From NCBI GenBank assembly GCA_903885855.1, contig CAISKG010000561.1, positions 1 through 15,885 of the forward strand: DNA of 15,885 nucleotides, read 5' to 3'. Shown here piece by piece: positions 7,462 through 14,929 of this stretch. Source of the stretch: an uncultured Planctomycetaceae bacterium. GTDB taxonomy: Bacteria > Planctomycetota > Planctomycetia > Pirellulales > UBA1268. The notes beneath the pieces were generated by a model. The model was given only the letters and a program-made list of their open reading frames with translations. It ran no database searches and was not told where the DNA came from. Made by a program: the position numbers and the translations under genes. Position 1 is the stretch's first letter. Each line of letters opens with the position of its first letter.

Positions 7462-7489
7462 CCCGCGGCCGTCGGGCGACGGCCGCGGG
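7462..7489 (-). terminator. strong GC hairpin between ompH and lpxC
   Basis: A perfect 12-bp inverted repeat (7462-7473 with 7478-7489; arm CCCGCGGCCGTC) with a 4-base loop starts 10 bases after the ompH stop codon. Downstream on the minus strand there is only GTTTCCCC about 20 bases on, not a proper U-run. It could be a partial terminator that lowers lpx expression relative to ompH, or an RNA-processing or stabilising hairpin. The structure is clear; its function is inferred. Confidence 0.45.
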
Positions 7490-7499
7490 AGGGGCAGGA

Positions 7500-8159
7500 T
7501 CAGCGCGTGCGTGGCTGCCCCGCGGCGGGCTGCGTGGCCACGGCCGGGGTGTTGAGGATCTTCGCGATGTCGGGCGTGATGTCGATCCCGGGATCGATGT
7601 ACACGATCGGCTTCGTGATCCCGCGCAGGATCTGGTTGCGGTCCGAGGCGTCGACCGGATCCCCCTCGTGGCGGTGCACGATGGCGATCCGGTGCTCGCG
7701 GGCGAATTGCTCCACCGCCTTCTCGACCTCGGCGTAGACCTGCATGTAGACCTTCGCCTCCTGGTCCATGAACTCCTTCTTCTGGAGCTGCGCGGTGACG
7801 TTGAAGTCGCCCTGGGCCTTGGCGATGTCGGCCTCGAGCTTCTTGAATTCCGGCGTGCCGGGGTTGAAGCCCTTGATCTGCTCCATCATGCCGTTGATCC
7901 GGTCACGCTCCGCCTTGAGCGTGTTCTCGGCGGCCATCACCTGCTCCTTCATCTTGTCCATGGCGGCCTTGAAGCGCGCGTGGTTCTTGAAGATGTAGCC
8001 CACGTCGATCACGGCCACGTGCACCGCGGGGCCGCCGGCAGGAGCGGCCGCGGGGACGGGCTGGGCCGGCGGCGCCGCCGGCCGCTGCGGAGCCTGCGCG
8101 AGGACCGCCGCGGGGGCGACGAGGGTCGCCGAGAGAATCGCTGCCAGATGCCACTTCAC
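7500..8159 (-). CDS. OmpH/Skp family periplasmic chaperone
   Basis: 219 residues from GTG at 8159. Skp/OmpH proteins hold unfolded outer-membrane proteins in the periplasm. The N-terminus is a signal peptide (VKWHLAAILSATLVAPAAVLA, probably cut after A21), followed by a Pro/Ala linker to about residue 45. Next come the conserved opening strand VAVIDVGYIFKNHARFK and a long charged helical region (KMKEQVMAAENTLKAERDR and onward) that fits the coiled-coil arms of the jellyfish-shaped trimer. The C-terminal strand region (IVYIDPGIDITPDIAKILN) ends with a short tail. GTG is chosen over an ATG 54 bases upstream because AAGGAG lies 8 bases before it and because it puts the signal peptide at the start. 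It is the first gene of the ompH-lpxC-lpxA-oxidoreductase group. No bamA is adjacent in the window. Confidence 0.88.
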   Translation of the reverse strand: MKWHLAAILSATLVAPAAVLAQAPQRPAAPPAQPVPAAAPAGGPAVHVAVIDVGYIFKNHARFKAAMDKMKEQVMAAENTLKAERDRINGMMEQIKGFNPGTPEFKKLEADIAKAQGDFNVTAQLQKKEFMDQEAKVYMQVYAEVEKAVEQFAREHRIAIVHRHEGDPVDASDRNQILRGITKPIVYIDPGIDITPDIAKILNTPAVATQPAAGQPRTR

Positions 8160-8167
8160 GGATAGCA

Positions 8168-8173
8168 CTCCTT
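8168..8173 (-). promoter_or_regulatory. ribosome binding site fixing the ompH start
   Basis: AAGGAG on the minus strand, 8 bases (TGCTATCC) before GTG at 8159. It argues against the upstream ATG at 8213, which would add 18 residues in front of the signal peptide. Confidence 0.75.
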
Positions 8174-8248
8174 GCTGGGTCGCTCGCGCGTCCGTCGGCG
8201 TCGCCATGGCCATCCGTGGCCGCGGCGCGGGGGACCGATCGGGGCGGG

Positions 8249-8277
8249 ACTATGGCAGCGTGCCCCGGAGGGTTCAA
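8249..8277 (-). promoter_or_regulatory. candidate promoter of the ompH-lpx operon
   Basis: On the minus strand TTGAAC (8277-8272) and CATAGT (8254-8249) are spaced by exactly 17 bp, each matching 4 of 6 sigma-70 consensus bases. It lies in the 152-bp gap between the M28 peptidase stop and ompH, leaving a leader of roughly 80 bases. Between the promoter and the peptidase gene is GGCC-TCTTTTT-GGCC, too weak a stem to call a terminator. Confidence 0.4.
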
Positions 8278-8311
8278 GGCCAAAAAGAGGCCGTTTCCCC
8301 GGCGAACACGC

Positions 8312-10492
8312 TCAGCGCGGGGCGCCGAGCGTGACCTGCAGCGTGACCTCGCCCTCGCCGCGGCGGACCACGACGGGCACGGTGTCGCCCCCCTTGTACT
8401 TCCGCAGGGCGCTGTCGAAATCGTCGAGCCCCGTCACCGCGCTGTCGCCGATGCGGATCACCACGTCGCCCCCCTGCAGGCCTCCCTTGGCCGCGGGCGA
8501 ATCGTTGGCCACGCCGGAGATGGCGTAGCCCTTCCCCGGCTTGCCGAAGTCGGGAATGCTGCCGAAGTAGGGGCGGTCGCCGTCGCGGCGCTGGCGCTGC
8601 TGGCCCCCCGCCACCTCGATGTACTCCGGACGCGGTCCGCGGGCGAGTTCCTTCACCCCCTCGGCCACCATCCGCGCGATGCGCGACATGCCGTCGTAGT
8701 TGATCTTCTCGGCGGTGTCGGTGGGGCGGTGGTAGTCGGAATGCGTGCCGGTGAAGAGGTGGAGCACCGGCACCTTCTTGGCGTAGAAGCTGGCGTGGTC
8801 GCTCGGCCCGAAGCCGCCGGGATCCTTGGCCGCCCCCAGATCGTGCGAGGCCAGGAGGCGGTCCACCATCCCGTCGATGCCGGTGCCGGTGCCGGTGCCG
8901 TGGATCACGAGCCGGCCCGCGTCCATCCGGCCCACCATGTCGAGATTCACCATCGCGACGGTGCCGTCGAGCGGGCGGACGGCGTTGGCCGTGTAGTGGG
9001 CGCTGCCGAGCAGCCCGCGCTCCTCGCCGGAAAAGGCGATGAACATGATCGTGCGCGGGTACGGCCCCTCGGCCGCGAGGATCCGGGCCACCTCGACGAG
9101 CATCGCGGTGCCGCTGGCGTTGTCGTCGGCGCCGTGGTGGATGCTGCGATCGCCGGGGGATGCGGAGTTGCTTCCGCCGTAGCCCAGATGGTCGTAGTGA
9201 GCGCCGACGATCACCGTCTCCTCCGGGAGGATCGGCACCGGCCCGCCGGCGACCGCGCCGTGGGGCCCGGCGCCGTGGGGCCCCGCGCCGTGCGGGTCTG
9301 TGGCGCCGTGCGGATCGGCGGCGCCGTGGGGATCGGCCGCCGGCTTCTCCGCCGCCTGCTGCTCGAGCTTATCGAGGGCCTTCTCCTCGGCCGGGGAGGC
9401 CGGCGGATCCTCGTGCGGCGATGCGGCGGCCGCGCCGTGGGGGCCGGCGGGCGGCGTCGCGGCGACGGCCGCCCCCCCCACGCCGGGCAGCAGCGCGAGG
9501 ACGTTGCGCGCCTGGGTCTCCTGGCGGACGACCGCCGTCCTGCCGCGGATCCGGTAGCCGGCGAGGGCGGCCGAGCGGGGCGTGGGGCCGTCGTCGATCG
9601 CCTTCTCGAGATCGGCGAGCCCCTTCCCCAGCGCCCCGGCGACGAGGGTGTCGACGACGGATCGCTTGAGCTGGATCACCGGCAGCGTGCGGCCGTCGGT
9701 GCCGTCGCCGGCGCGGGTGAAGGCCATCAAGGCGTCGTCGGTGTTCGAGGCGTCGTTGCAGAACACGATCCCGCCCGCCTCGTGCTCCGAGGCGTTGGCG
9801 ATCTTGCGCGTCAGGGGGGCGTACTCCGAGGCCTGGTTGCCGTTGAACTTGCTCTGCGGATCGTCCTTCTGCGGCTCCTGCCGCATGACGATCACCCCCG
9901 TGCCCTTCGCCCCCTCCGCGCCGAGCGGCGCGTAGTCGTCGTAACCCTCGTTCTTGGCGGTGATCCCGTATCCCGCGAAGACCAGCGGGAGGTCGAAGGT
10001 ACCGCTGCCGCCGGCGGCCAGCGGCGTCCAATCGGTGCCCAACTGCAGCGTTGTCACCGCCGACGACCCGTCGGCGCCGGGGGGACCGACGATCTCGGCG
10101 ACGTTCTCCTCCGCGGGGCCGAGCTTGGATTCCAGCGTGATCGGGAAGGGCTGGAAGGGCCGGCCATCGACGACCGCCGTCTCCAGGCCGAGCTCCGCGA
10201 ACCGCTCCGCCAGCCAATCGGCGGCGACGTCGATGCCGCCGGTGCCGGGGCCGCGGCCCTCGCGCTCCGGCGCGGCGAGCCACTCCACGCTGGTGCGCAG
10301 CCGGTCGCGGCGGGCGATCTCCTGCGTCGTGAGGGGCCGGGCGGGGGGCGCGGCCGGCGCCGTCTCCCCCTGCGGTGCGGGATCCTGCCCCGGCGCCGGC
10401 ACGGCGAGCACGGCGCCCCCGAGAAGCAGCAGCGCCACGAGCCGCGGCGCGAACGGTCCCGGGACAGCCTGCGACACCACGTACCGACGCAT
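8312..10492 (-). CDS. secreted M28 family metallopeptidase with PA-like and PDZ domains and a PHGA repeat linker
   Basis: 726 residues. A signal peptide covers about residues 1-35 (hydrophobic LVALLLLGGAVLAV). Residues about 60-120 hold the family's N-terminal segment. A PA-like insert spans about 125-320. A low-complexity linker (349-413) contains PHGA repeats. The M28 catalytic domain follows (about 420-615) with a complete two-zinc site: H432 (AHYDH), D457 (GADDNASG), E490 as base and E491 as ligand (SGEERG), D518 (NLDMVG) and H588 (DYHRPTDT). A PDZ domain lies at about 640-722 (GYAISGVANDSPAAKGGLQGGD). It should act outside the cytoplasm as an aminopeptidase-like enzyme; the substrate is unknown. 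ATG at 10492 is set by AGGAGG six bases upstream. It lies upstream of ompH but probably has its own promoter, divergent from the histidine kinase gene. Confidence 0.93.
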   Translation of the reverse strand: MRRYVVSQAVPGPFAPRLVALLLLGGAVLAVPAPGQDPAPQGETAPAAPPARPLTTQEIARRDRLRTSVEWLAAPEREGRGPGTGGIDVAADWLAERFAELGLETAVVDGRPFQPFPITLESKLGPAEENVAEIVGPPGADGSSAVTTLQLGTDWTPLAAGGSGTFDLPLVFAGYGITAKNEGYDDYAPLGAEGAKGTGVIVMRQEPQKDDPQSKFNGNQASEYAPLTRKIANASEHEAGGIVFCNDASNTDDALMAFTRAGDGTDGRTLPVIQLKRSVVDTLVAGALGKGLADLEKAIDDGPTPRSAALAGYRIRGRTAVVRQETQARNVLALLPGVGGAAVAATPPAGPHGAAAASPHEDPPASPAEEKALDKLEQQAAEKPAADPHGAADPHGATDPHGAGPHGAGPHGAVAGGPVPILPEETVIVGAHYDHLGYGGSNSASPGDRSIHHGADDNASGTAMLVEVARILAAEGPYPRTIMFIAFSGEERGLLGSAHYTANAVRPLDGTVAMVNLDMVGRMDAGRLVIHGTGTGTGIDGMVDRLLASHDLGAAKDPGGFGPSDHASFYAKKVPVLHLFTGTHSDYHRPTDTAEKINYDGMSRIARMVAEGVKELARGPRPEYIEVAGGQQRQRRDGDRPYFGSIPDFGKPGKGYAISGVANDSPAAKGGLQGGDVVIRIGDSAVTGLDDFDSALRKYKGGDTVPVVVRRGEGEVTLQVTLGAPR
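9254..9334. repeat. 15-18-bp in-frame repeats encoding (D/G)PHGA units
   Basis: Inside the M28 peptidase gene, five closely spaced units encode DPHGA, ADPHGA, TDPHGA, GPHGA and GPHGA (residues 387-413). Two looser copies lie at residues 351-353 (PHG) and 359-360 (PH). On the plus strand the core GCGCCGTG(G/C)GG recurs. The repeat links the PA-like and catalytic domains. Confidence 0.85.
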
Positions 10493-10498
10493 GGGATA

Positions 10499-10504
10499 CC
10501 TCCT
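10499..10504 (-). promoter_or_regulatory. ribosome binding site fixing the M28 peptidase start
   Basis: AGGAGG on the minus strand, 6 bases before ATG at 10492. It excludes the 41-codon upstream extension of the open frame. Confidence 0.8.
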
Positions 10505-10546
10505 CTGGCTCGACGCTCCCGCACGGATGCCCGTACGGCCCCGGCG

Positions 10547-10552
10547 ATTGTA
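10547..10552 (-). promoter_or_regulatory. possible -10 element for the M28 peptidase gene
   Basis: TACAAT on the minus strand (5 of 6 matches to TATAAT), about 55 bases before the ATG. No good -35 element lies 16-18 bp upstream. The 203-bp divergent gap (10493-10695) shows no gene. For the kinase gene, GAGAAT at 10622-10627 is a weaker -10 candidate with no -35. Confidence 0.35.
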
Positions 10553-10695
10553 GCCACGTCGCGAGCCGGGCCCCACCCGGCGCCGGAACCGCCGCGCTTT
10601 CCGCCCCCCGGGCACCTGTGAGAGAATCCGGGGGCTCGCCGCGGCCCGGGCCGTCCCGCCCCGCCGCGCCCCGCGTCCGAGGGAGTTCCGCCACC

Positions 10696-12420
10696 GTGCC
10701 GTCGCTGTTCGTCATCCAGGGTCGCAACCTGGGAGCGCGCTACGACCTGGACGCCTTCGACGGCCCGGTGAGCATCGGCCGCGAGGCTGGCAACCTCGTC
10801 CAGCTCGACGACAACGAGGTGTCGCGCCGGCACGCGGAGCTGCGCCCGGCCGACGGCGCCCACGTGATCGTCGACCTCACCAGCTCCAACGGCACGTTCG
10901 TCAACGGCCGGCGCGTCGAGCGGGCGGCCCTCGCCCCCGGCGATCAGGTGCTCGTCGGCCGCACCGTGCTCTCCTACGCGCGTCCACCCCGGGCGGCCCA
11001 GGAGACGGTCGACATCGTCGAGGTGCGCCACGACGACGACTCCCGGATCGTGAGCACGCTCGGCGACGATGACCGCCCCGACCGCGGCGGGCGGACCGAT
11101 CCGGACGACCGCCGGCTGTCGCGCGCCCGCAGCAACCTCCAGGTGATGTACCGGACGGCGCTGGCGGTGAGCCACACGCTCGACATCGACGAGCTCCTCG
11201 ACCGGATCCTGCAACTGGTGTTCGAGTGGGTGGAGGCCGACCGCGGCTGCGTCATGCTCCTCGATCCGGTGTCGCGCGTCCCCGAGGCCAAGGCGCGCCG
11301 CGACCGGCGGTCGGGCAACGTGGCGTCGATGGCGATCAGCCGCACGATCCTCGATTGGGTCCTCGAACGCGACGAGGGGGTGCTGACCAGCGACGCCCGC
11401 GACGACGACCGCTTCAGTTCGGGCCACAGCGTGCTGCGCACCGGCGTCCGCGAGGCGATCTGCGTGCCGATGCGCGGCCGCTACGGCACCGTCGGGCTCC
11501 TGTACGTCGACACCACCACGCCGCTGGCCGACGCCCTGGGGGCGGGCCAGCGCCGGTTCACCGACGACCACCTCAAGCTGATGATGGCCATCGGGCACCA
11601 GGCCGCCCTGGCCGTCGAGGACACCACCTACTACTCGGCGATGGTGCAGTCGGAGCGGCTGGCCGCCGTCGGCCACACGATCGCCACGCTCTCCCACCAC
11701 ATCAAGAACATCCTCCAGGGAATCCGCGGCGGCAGCTATCTGGTGGAGATGGGGCTCGAGAACGAGGATCTGGCCGTCGTCCGCAAGGGCTGGGACATCG
11801 TCTCGCGCAACCAGAACAAGATCTCGTCGCTGGTGATGGACATGCTGTCCTTCAGCAAGGACCGCCGCCCCGAGCCGATGGCCACCGATCTGGCGGCGCT
11901 GATCGGCGACATCGTGGAGACCGTGCACCACCGGGCGAGCGAGGCCGGAATCGAGATCCGTTGGGCGCCCCCTGCGGGCCTGCCGCGGATGTACTTCGAT
12001 CCCGAGGGGATGGCCCGGGCGGTGCTCAACGTCGTCACCAACGCCCTCGACGCCGCGGAGGGACGCCCCGACGCCCTCGTGGAGATCCACGCCGCGGTCG
12101 ACACGCACGAGCGCACCGTCCGCGTCACCGTGGCCGACAACGGCGAGGGGATGACGCCCGAGACGCTCGCCCGGATCTTCAATCTCTTCGAGTCGACCAA
12201 GGGCTCGCGCGGCACCGGCCTGGGCCTGACGGTGAGCCGGAAGATCCTCCGCGAGCACGACGGCGACATCCGGGCCGAGAGCCGGCCCGGCGTCGGCAGC
12301 ACGTTCACGATCGAGTTTCCCCTGCGCCTCGAGCCGCCGCCCGACGCGGATGACGATCCCCCCGACGACGAGTCGGGGCGGACCCTCGCGCCCGGCATGC
12401 CGGGCCCCCGGTCGCCATGA
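10696..12420 (+). CDS. FHA-GAF sensor histidine kinase
   Basis: 574 residues from GTG at 10696, with GGGAG ten bases upstream. An N-terminal FHA domain (about 4-98) has its phosphothreonine-binding residues: GRE (R29), SRRHAE (S44, H47) and NGTFVNG (66-72). A charged linker follows. A GAF domain spans about 150-320. The dimerisation/phosphoacceptor helix carries LSHHIKNILQG, with H334 as likely phosphoacceptor. The ATPase domain has N-box VVTNALDAAE (near 445-455), G1 box DNGEGM (from D481), F-box IFNLFESTK and G2 box GTGLGL (506-511). There is no signal peptide or membrane segment, so it is a cytoplasmic kinase that could respond to Ser/Thr phosphorylation through FHA and to a ligand through GAF. 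In place of the usual acidic residue after the phosphoacceptor it has H335. No response regulator is adjacent. Its stop overlaps the glycosyltransferase start (ATGA). Confidence 0.92.
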   Translation: MPSLFVIQGRNLGARYDLDAFDGPVSIGREAGNLVQLDDNEVSRRHAELRPADGAHVIVDLTSSNGTFVNGRRVERAALAPGDQVLVGRTVLSYARPPRAAQETVDIVEVRHDDDSRIVSTLGDDDRPDRGGRTDPDDRRLSRARSNLQVMYRTALAVSHTLDIDELLDRILQLVFEWVEADRGCVMLLDPVSRVPEAKARRDRRSGNVASMAISRTILDWVLERDEGVLTSDARDDDRFSSGHSVLRTGVREAICVPMRGRYGTVGLLYVDTTTPLADALGAGQRRFTDDHLKLMMAIGHQAALAVEDTTYYSAMVQSERLAAVGHTIATLSHHIKNILQGIRGGSYLVEMGLENEDLAVVRKGWDIVSRNQNKISSLVMDMLSFSKDRRPEPMATDLAALIGDIVETVHHRASEAGIEIRWAPPAGLPRMYFDPEGMARAVLNVVTNALDAAEGRPDALVEIHAAVDTHERTVRVTVADNGEGMTPETLARIFNLFESTKGSRGTGLGLTVSRKILREHDGDIRAESRPGVGSTFTIEFPLRLEPPPDADDDPPDDESGRTLAPGMPGPRSP

Positions 12421-13235
12421 GCGCCGCGCCCGCGCCGGGAGCGGTGCCGGTGTCGTGCGTGGTGATCACGCGGAACGCCGCACGCGGCCTGGCCGCGACG
12501 CTCGACAGCGCAGCGGCGTGCGCCGAGCGGCTCGTTCTCGACAGCGGCTCGACCGACGGCACGGTGGCGCTGGCGCTGGCGCGCGGGGCACGCGTCGAAA
12601 CGCAGCCGTTCCTCGGCTTCGGGCCGCAGAAGCAACGCGCCTGCGCCCTGGCCGCCCACGACTGGATCCTTTCCCTCGACGCCGACGAGGAGCTCGACGC
12701 GGAGGCGCGGGCGGCGCTCGGGACGCTCGACCTCTCCGACCCCGACGCCTGCTGGGCCTGGCGCCGGCGCACGTTCGTGGGGCGCACGGAGGTGCGCCAC
12801 GGGCCCTGGGGGGGCGAGCGCGTCCTCCGGCTCTTCCACCGCGGCCGGGCCGGCTTCAGCGACCATCCCGTGCACGAGCGCGTGCTCGCCCGGCGCCCGC
12901 CGCGCCTCGCGCCGGGCTCGATCCTCCACCACAGCTTCACCGGCTGCGACGACGTCCTCCTCCGCGCCACCCGCTACGCGGTGCCCAAGGCGGGCATCCT
13001 CCGGGCCAAGGGGGAGCGGTCGAGCGCCTGGATGCTCCCGGTGCGCGGCGCGGCGGCGTTCGCCAAGAGCTGGATCCTCCAGGGGGGATTTCGCGACGGG
13101 GCCGCCGGGTTCGTGGTCGCGCTGTCGCGCGTCGTCGACTCGACCCTCGCGCGGGCGATCGTGCTCTGCGACGAGCGGCCCGCGGACGGCCCCGTCAGCG
13201 ACCGACCGGACGCCCCTCCCCCTGCCGGAGCATGA
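12417..13235 (+). CDS. family 2 glycosyltransferase, WaaE/KdtX-like
   Basis: 272 residues. GT-A fold motifs are present in order: VSCVVITRNAARGL (12-25), the nucleotide-binding LVLDSGSTDGT (39-49), QKQRA (71-75) and the metal-binding SLDADEEL (86-93). The later segment WAWRRRTFVG...GGERVLRLFHRGRAGFSDHPVHERV matches the WaaE-like lipopolysaccharide-core glycosyltransferases. It probably adds a sugar to lipid A core or another surface glycan from a nucleotide sugar, at the inner face of the membrane. The start codon overlaps the kinase stop by 4 bp (ATGA at 12417-12420), so translation is probably coupled. No clear ribosome binding site is seen. The last 41 bp overlap the convergent FG-GAP gene, and the final 20 or so residues are a Pro/Asp-rich tail. 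Its product may act on the lipid A made by the nearby lpx genes. Confidence 0.88.
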   Translation: MSAAPAPGAVPVSCVVITRNAARGLAATLDSAAACAERLVLDSGSTDGTVALALARGARVETQPFLGFGPQKQRACALAAHDWILSLDADEELDAEARAALGTLDLSDPDACWAWRRRTFVGRTEVRHGPWGGERVLRLFHRGRAGFSDHPVHERVLARRPPRLAPGSILHHSFTGCDDVLLRATRYAVPKAGILRAKGERSSAWMLPVRGAAAFAKSWILQGGFRDGAAGFVVALSRVVDSTLARAIVLCDERPADGPVSDRPDAPPPAGA

Positions 13236-14925
13236 CGTCGCGGTCGGCGGGGCCGACCTCGAACCGCTCCTCGGGGCCGCCGATCCAGCGCACCTCGACG
13301 GCGTCGACGTGCCCCGCGGCGCCGAGGCCGAAGTGGAGCCGGCTGCCGTAGTGCCCCTGGTAGCCGCGGCCGCTGTGCACCTCGTCGACGAGGATCGCGT
13401 CGCCCGCACGCACGCGGACGCGCGCCCCGACGCCGTCGCGGTTCCCGGTCACGGCCACGAGGCGGACCCCCAGCCAGTGGTTCGCTCCGCCGCGCTCCCG
13501 ATCGAGGTTCCGCAGCACCGTCGGCCCCTCGCGCGAATTGAGGATCACGGCGTCGACGTCGCCGTCGCCGTCGAGATCGTCGAAGGAGGCGCCGCGGGCG
13601 CTGTGCTTGGCCACCGCCTCGAGCCCCGCCGCCGCGGAGACGTTCTCGAACCGCCCCCCGGCGTTCCGCAGCACGATGTTGTGGTTGCGGTAGGCGCTCG
13701 CGTCCCCCTGGAGGTCGACGAGGTCGTTGAAGTGGCCGCAGGCCACGAACAGGTCGCGCCGGCCGTCGCTGTCGAAGTCGACGATCCCCGCGCCCCACTT
13801 GACCCACGGGATGCTGCCAGCCGCGGCGCCGCTGCGCGCCGTCGCGTCCTCGAAGGACATTCCGCCGAGGTTGCGGAACAGGATCGGCCGCTGCCCCTGC
13901 GAGGTCGTCGTCCACAGGTCGAGCCGGCCGTCGTTGTCGACGTCGCCGCAGTCGACCCCCATCCCGCCGTTGGCCTGGCCGAAGGCGTCGTAGGCCACGC
14001 CGGCCTCGAGCGCCACCTCCTCGAACCGGCCTGCACCGTCGTTGCGGAACAGCAGGTTGGCCGCCACGTCGTCGAGCACGAAGACGTCGGTGTCGCCGTC
14101 GTCGTCGGCATCCAGGCACACCACGCCCATGCCCGGTGCGGCCATGGCCGAGATGCCGGAGGCCTCCCCCACGTCGGCGAAGGTACCGTCTCCCTCGTTG
14201 CGGAAGAGCGTGTCCGGCCAGGCCTCGTAGGCCCGCGGGCCGTGATAGATCGGCACGCCGCGGACGCGCGGCGAGACGTGCCCCTCGTAGCTGAAGCGGA
14301 CGTAATTGGCGGCGTAGAGGTCGAGGTCGCCGTCGCCGTCGGCGTCGAGCATCGCCACGCCGGCGCCGAGCTTGTCGCCGTCGGCGACCCCGGCCGCGGC
14401 GGTGACCTCGGCGAACGTGCCGTCCCCCATGTTGCGCCACAATCGCTTCGGCCCGAACGCGCTCTCGTAGACGTCGGGAAAGCCGTCGCCGTCGTAGTCG
14501 CCCGCCGTCACGCCGACGCCGTAGGCTTCCGCGCCGAGGCCGGCGGGCTCTGTGGCGTCGGCGAAACGCCAGGCGCCGAGATTGCGCGACAGCATGCGCC
14601 GCGCGCGCCGCGGGGGCTCGGTGCCGGGGAGGTCGGTGCCGTTGGGAAACCAGACGTCGATCCGGCCGTCGCGGTCGAAATCGAAGGTCGCGAGCCCGGC
14701 GCTGACGAGCTCCGGCATGTAGCGCCGTCCCGAGGAGCCGTCGTCGTGGACGAAGCCGATGCCCGTGGCGCCGGTGACCTCCTCGAAGCGGATCGGCGCG
14801 TCCTCGGCCCCGGCGCGGGCCCCGATCCCGAGGGCGGCGGCGAGGAGCCGGACCAGGAGCTGGACCAGGAGCCGCGCCGGCCGGGCCGGTGAGCGGGTCG
14901 CGCGGGACTCTCGAACGCCGCGCAT
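13195..14925 (-). CDS. secreted CRTAC1-type FG-GAP repeat protein with ASPIC/UnbV domain
   Basis: 576 residues from ATG at 14925, with GGAGGAG seven bases upstream. A signal peptide covers about residues 1-40, with hydrophobic core LLVQLLVRLLAAALGIG. Seven FG-GAP blades carry calcium-binding DxDxDGxxD loops beginning at residues 82, 143, 194, 272, 328, 383 and 450 (for example DFDRDGRID and DYDGDGFPD), consistent with a seven-bladed integrin-like propeller. The C-terminal ASPIC/UnbV domain (about 482-566) has NHWLGVRLVAVTGNRDGVGARV and a HFGLG motif. Such proteins are exported and probably bind calcium; their function in Planctomycetes is unknown. It lies 4 bp after the TPR gene, with its ribosome binding site inside that gene's 3' end, so the two are co-expressed. 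Its 3' end overlaps the convergent glycosyltransferase by 41 bp. Confidence 0.93.
   Translation of the reverse strand: MRGVRESRATRSPARPARLLVQLLVRLLAAALGIGARAGAEDAPIRFEEVTGATGIGFVHDDGSSGRRYMPELVSAGLATFDFDRDGRIDVWFPNGTDLPGTEPPRRARRMLSRNLGAWRFADATEPAGLGAEAYGVGVTAGDYDGDGFPDVYESAFGPKRLWRNMGDGTFAEVTAAAGVADGDKLGAGVAMLDADGDGDLDLYAANYVRFSYEGHVSPRVRGVPIYHGPRAYEAWPDTLFRNEGDGTFADVGEASGISAMAAPGMGVVCLDADDDGDTDVFVLDDVAANLLFRNDGAGRFEEVALEAGVAYDAFGQANGGMGVDCGDVDNDGRLDLWTTTSQGQRPILFRNLGGMSFEDATARSGAAAGSIPWVKWGAGIVDFDSDGRRDLFVACGHFNDLVDLQGDASAYRNHNIVLRNAGGRFENVSAAAGLEAVAKHSARGASFDDLDGDGDVDAVILNSREGPTVLRNLDRERGGANHWLGVRLVAVTGNRDGVGARVRVRAGDAILVDEVHSGRGYQGHYGSRLHFGLGAAGHVDAVEVRWIGGPEERFEVGPADRDVMLRQGEGRPVGR
14845..14874. 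repeat. 12-bp duplication in a signal peptide
   Basis: GAGCCGGACCAG, GAGCTGGACCAG and GAGCCG follow each other with a 12-bp period. On the minus strand this encodes the LLVQ/LLVR units (residues 19-26) of the signal-peptide core of the FG-GAP protein. Confidence 0.8.
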
Positions 14926-14929
14926 GGCG

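Noticed and set aside
8160..8213. ATG at 8213 as the ompH start
   Set aside because: It would place 18 residues before the signal peptide and has no ribosome binding site, while GTG at 8159 has AAGGAG 8 bases upstream.
8280..8300. GGCC-TCTTTTT-GGCC as a terminator after the M28 peptidase gene
   Set aside because: Only a 4-bp stem with the T-run in the loop, not after the stem.
8216..10621. Long plus-strand open frame (801 codons) opposite the M28 peptidase
   Set aside because: The minus strand has a signal peptide, full zinc site and PDZ domain; the plus-strand product is compositionally biased and matches nothing recognised.
10054..13409. Long minus-strand open frames opposite the kinase and glycosyltransferase
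   Set aside because: They cross the real plus-strand genes and show shadow composition with no domain motifs.
13309..14892. Plus-strand open frame (527 codons) opposite the FG-GAP gene
   Set aside because: Val/Asp/His-biased antisense of the DxDxDG repeats; no independent motif.
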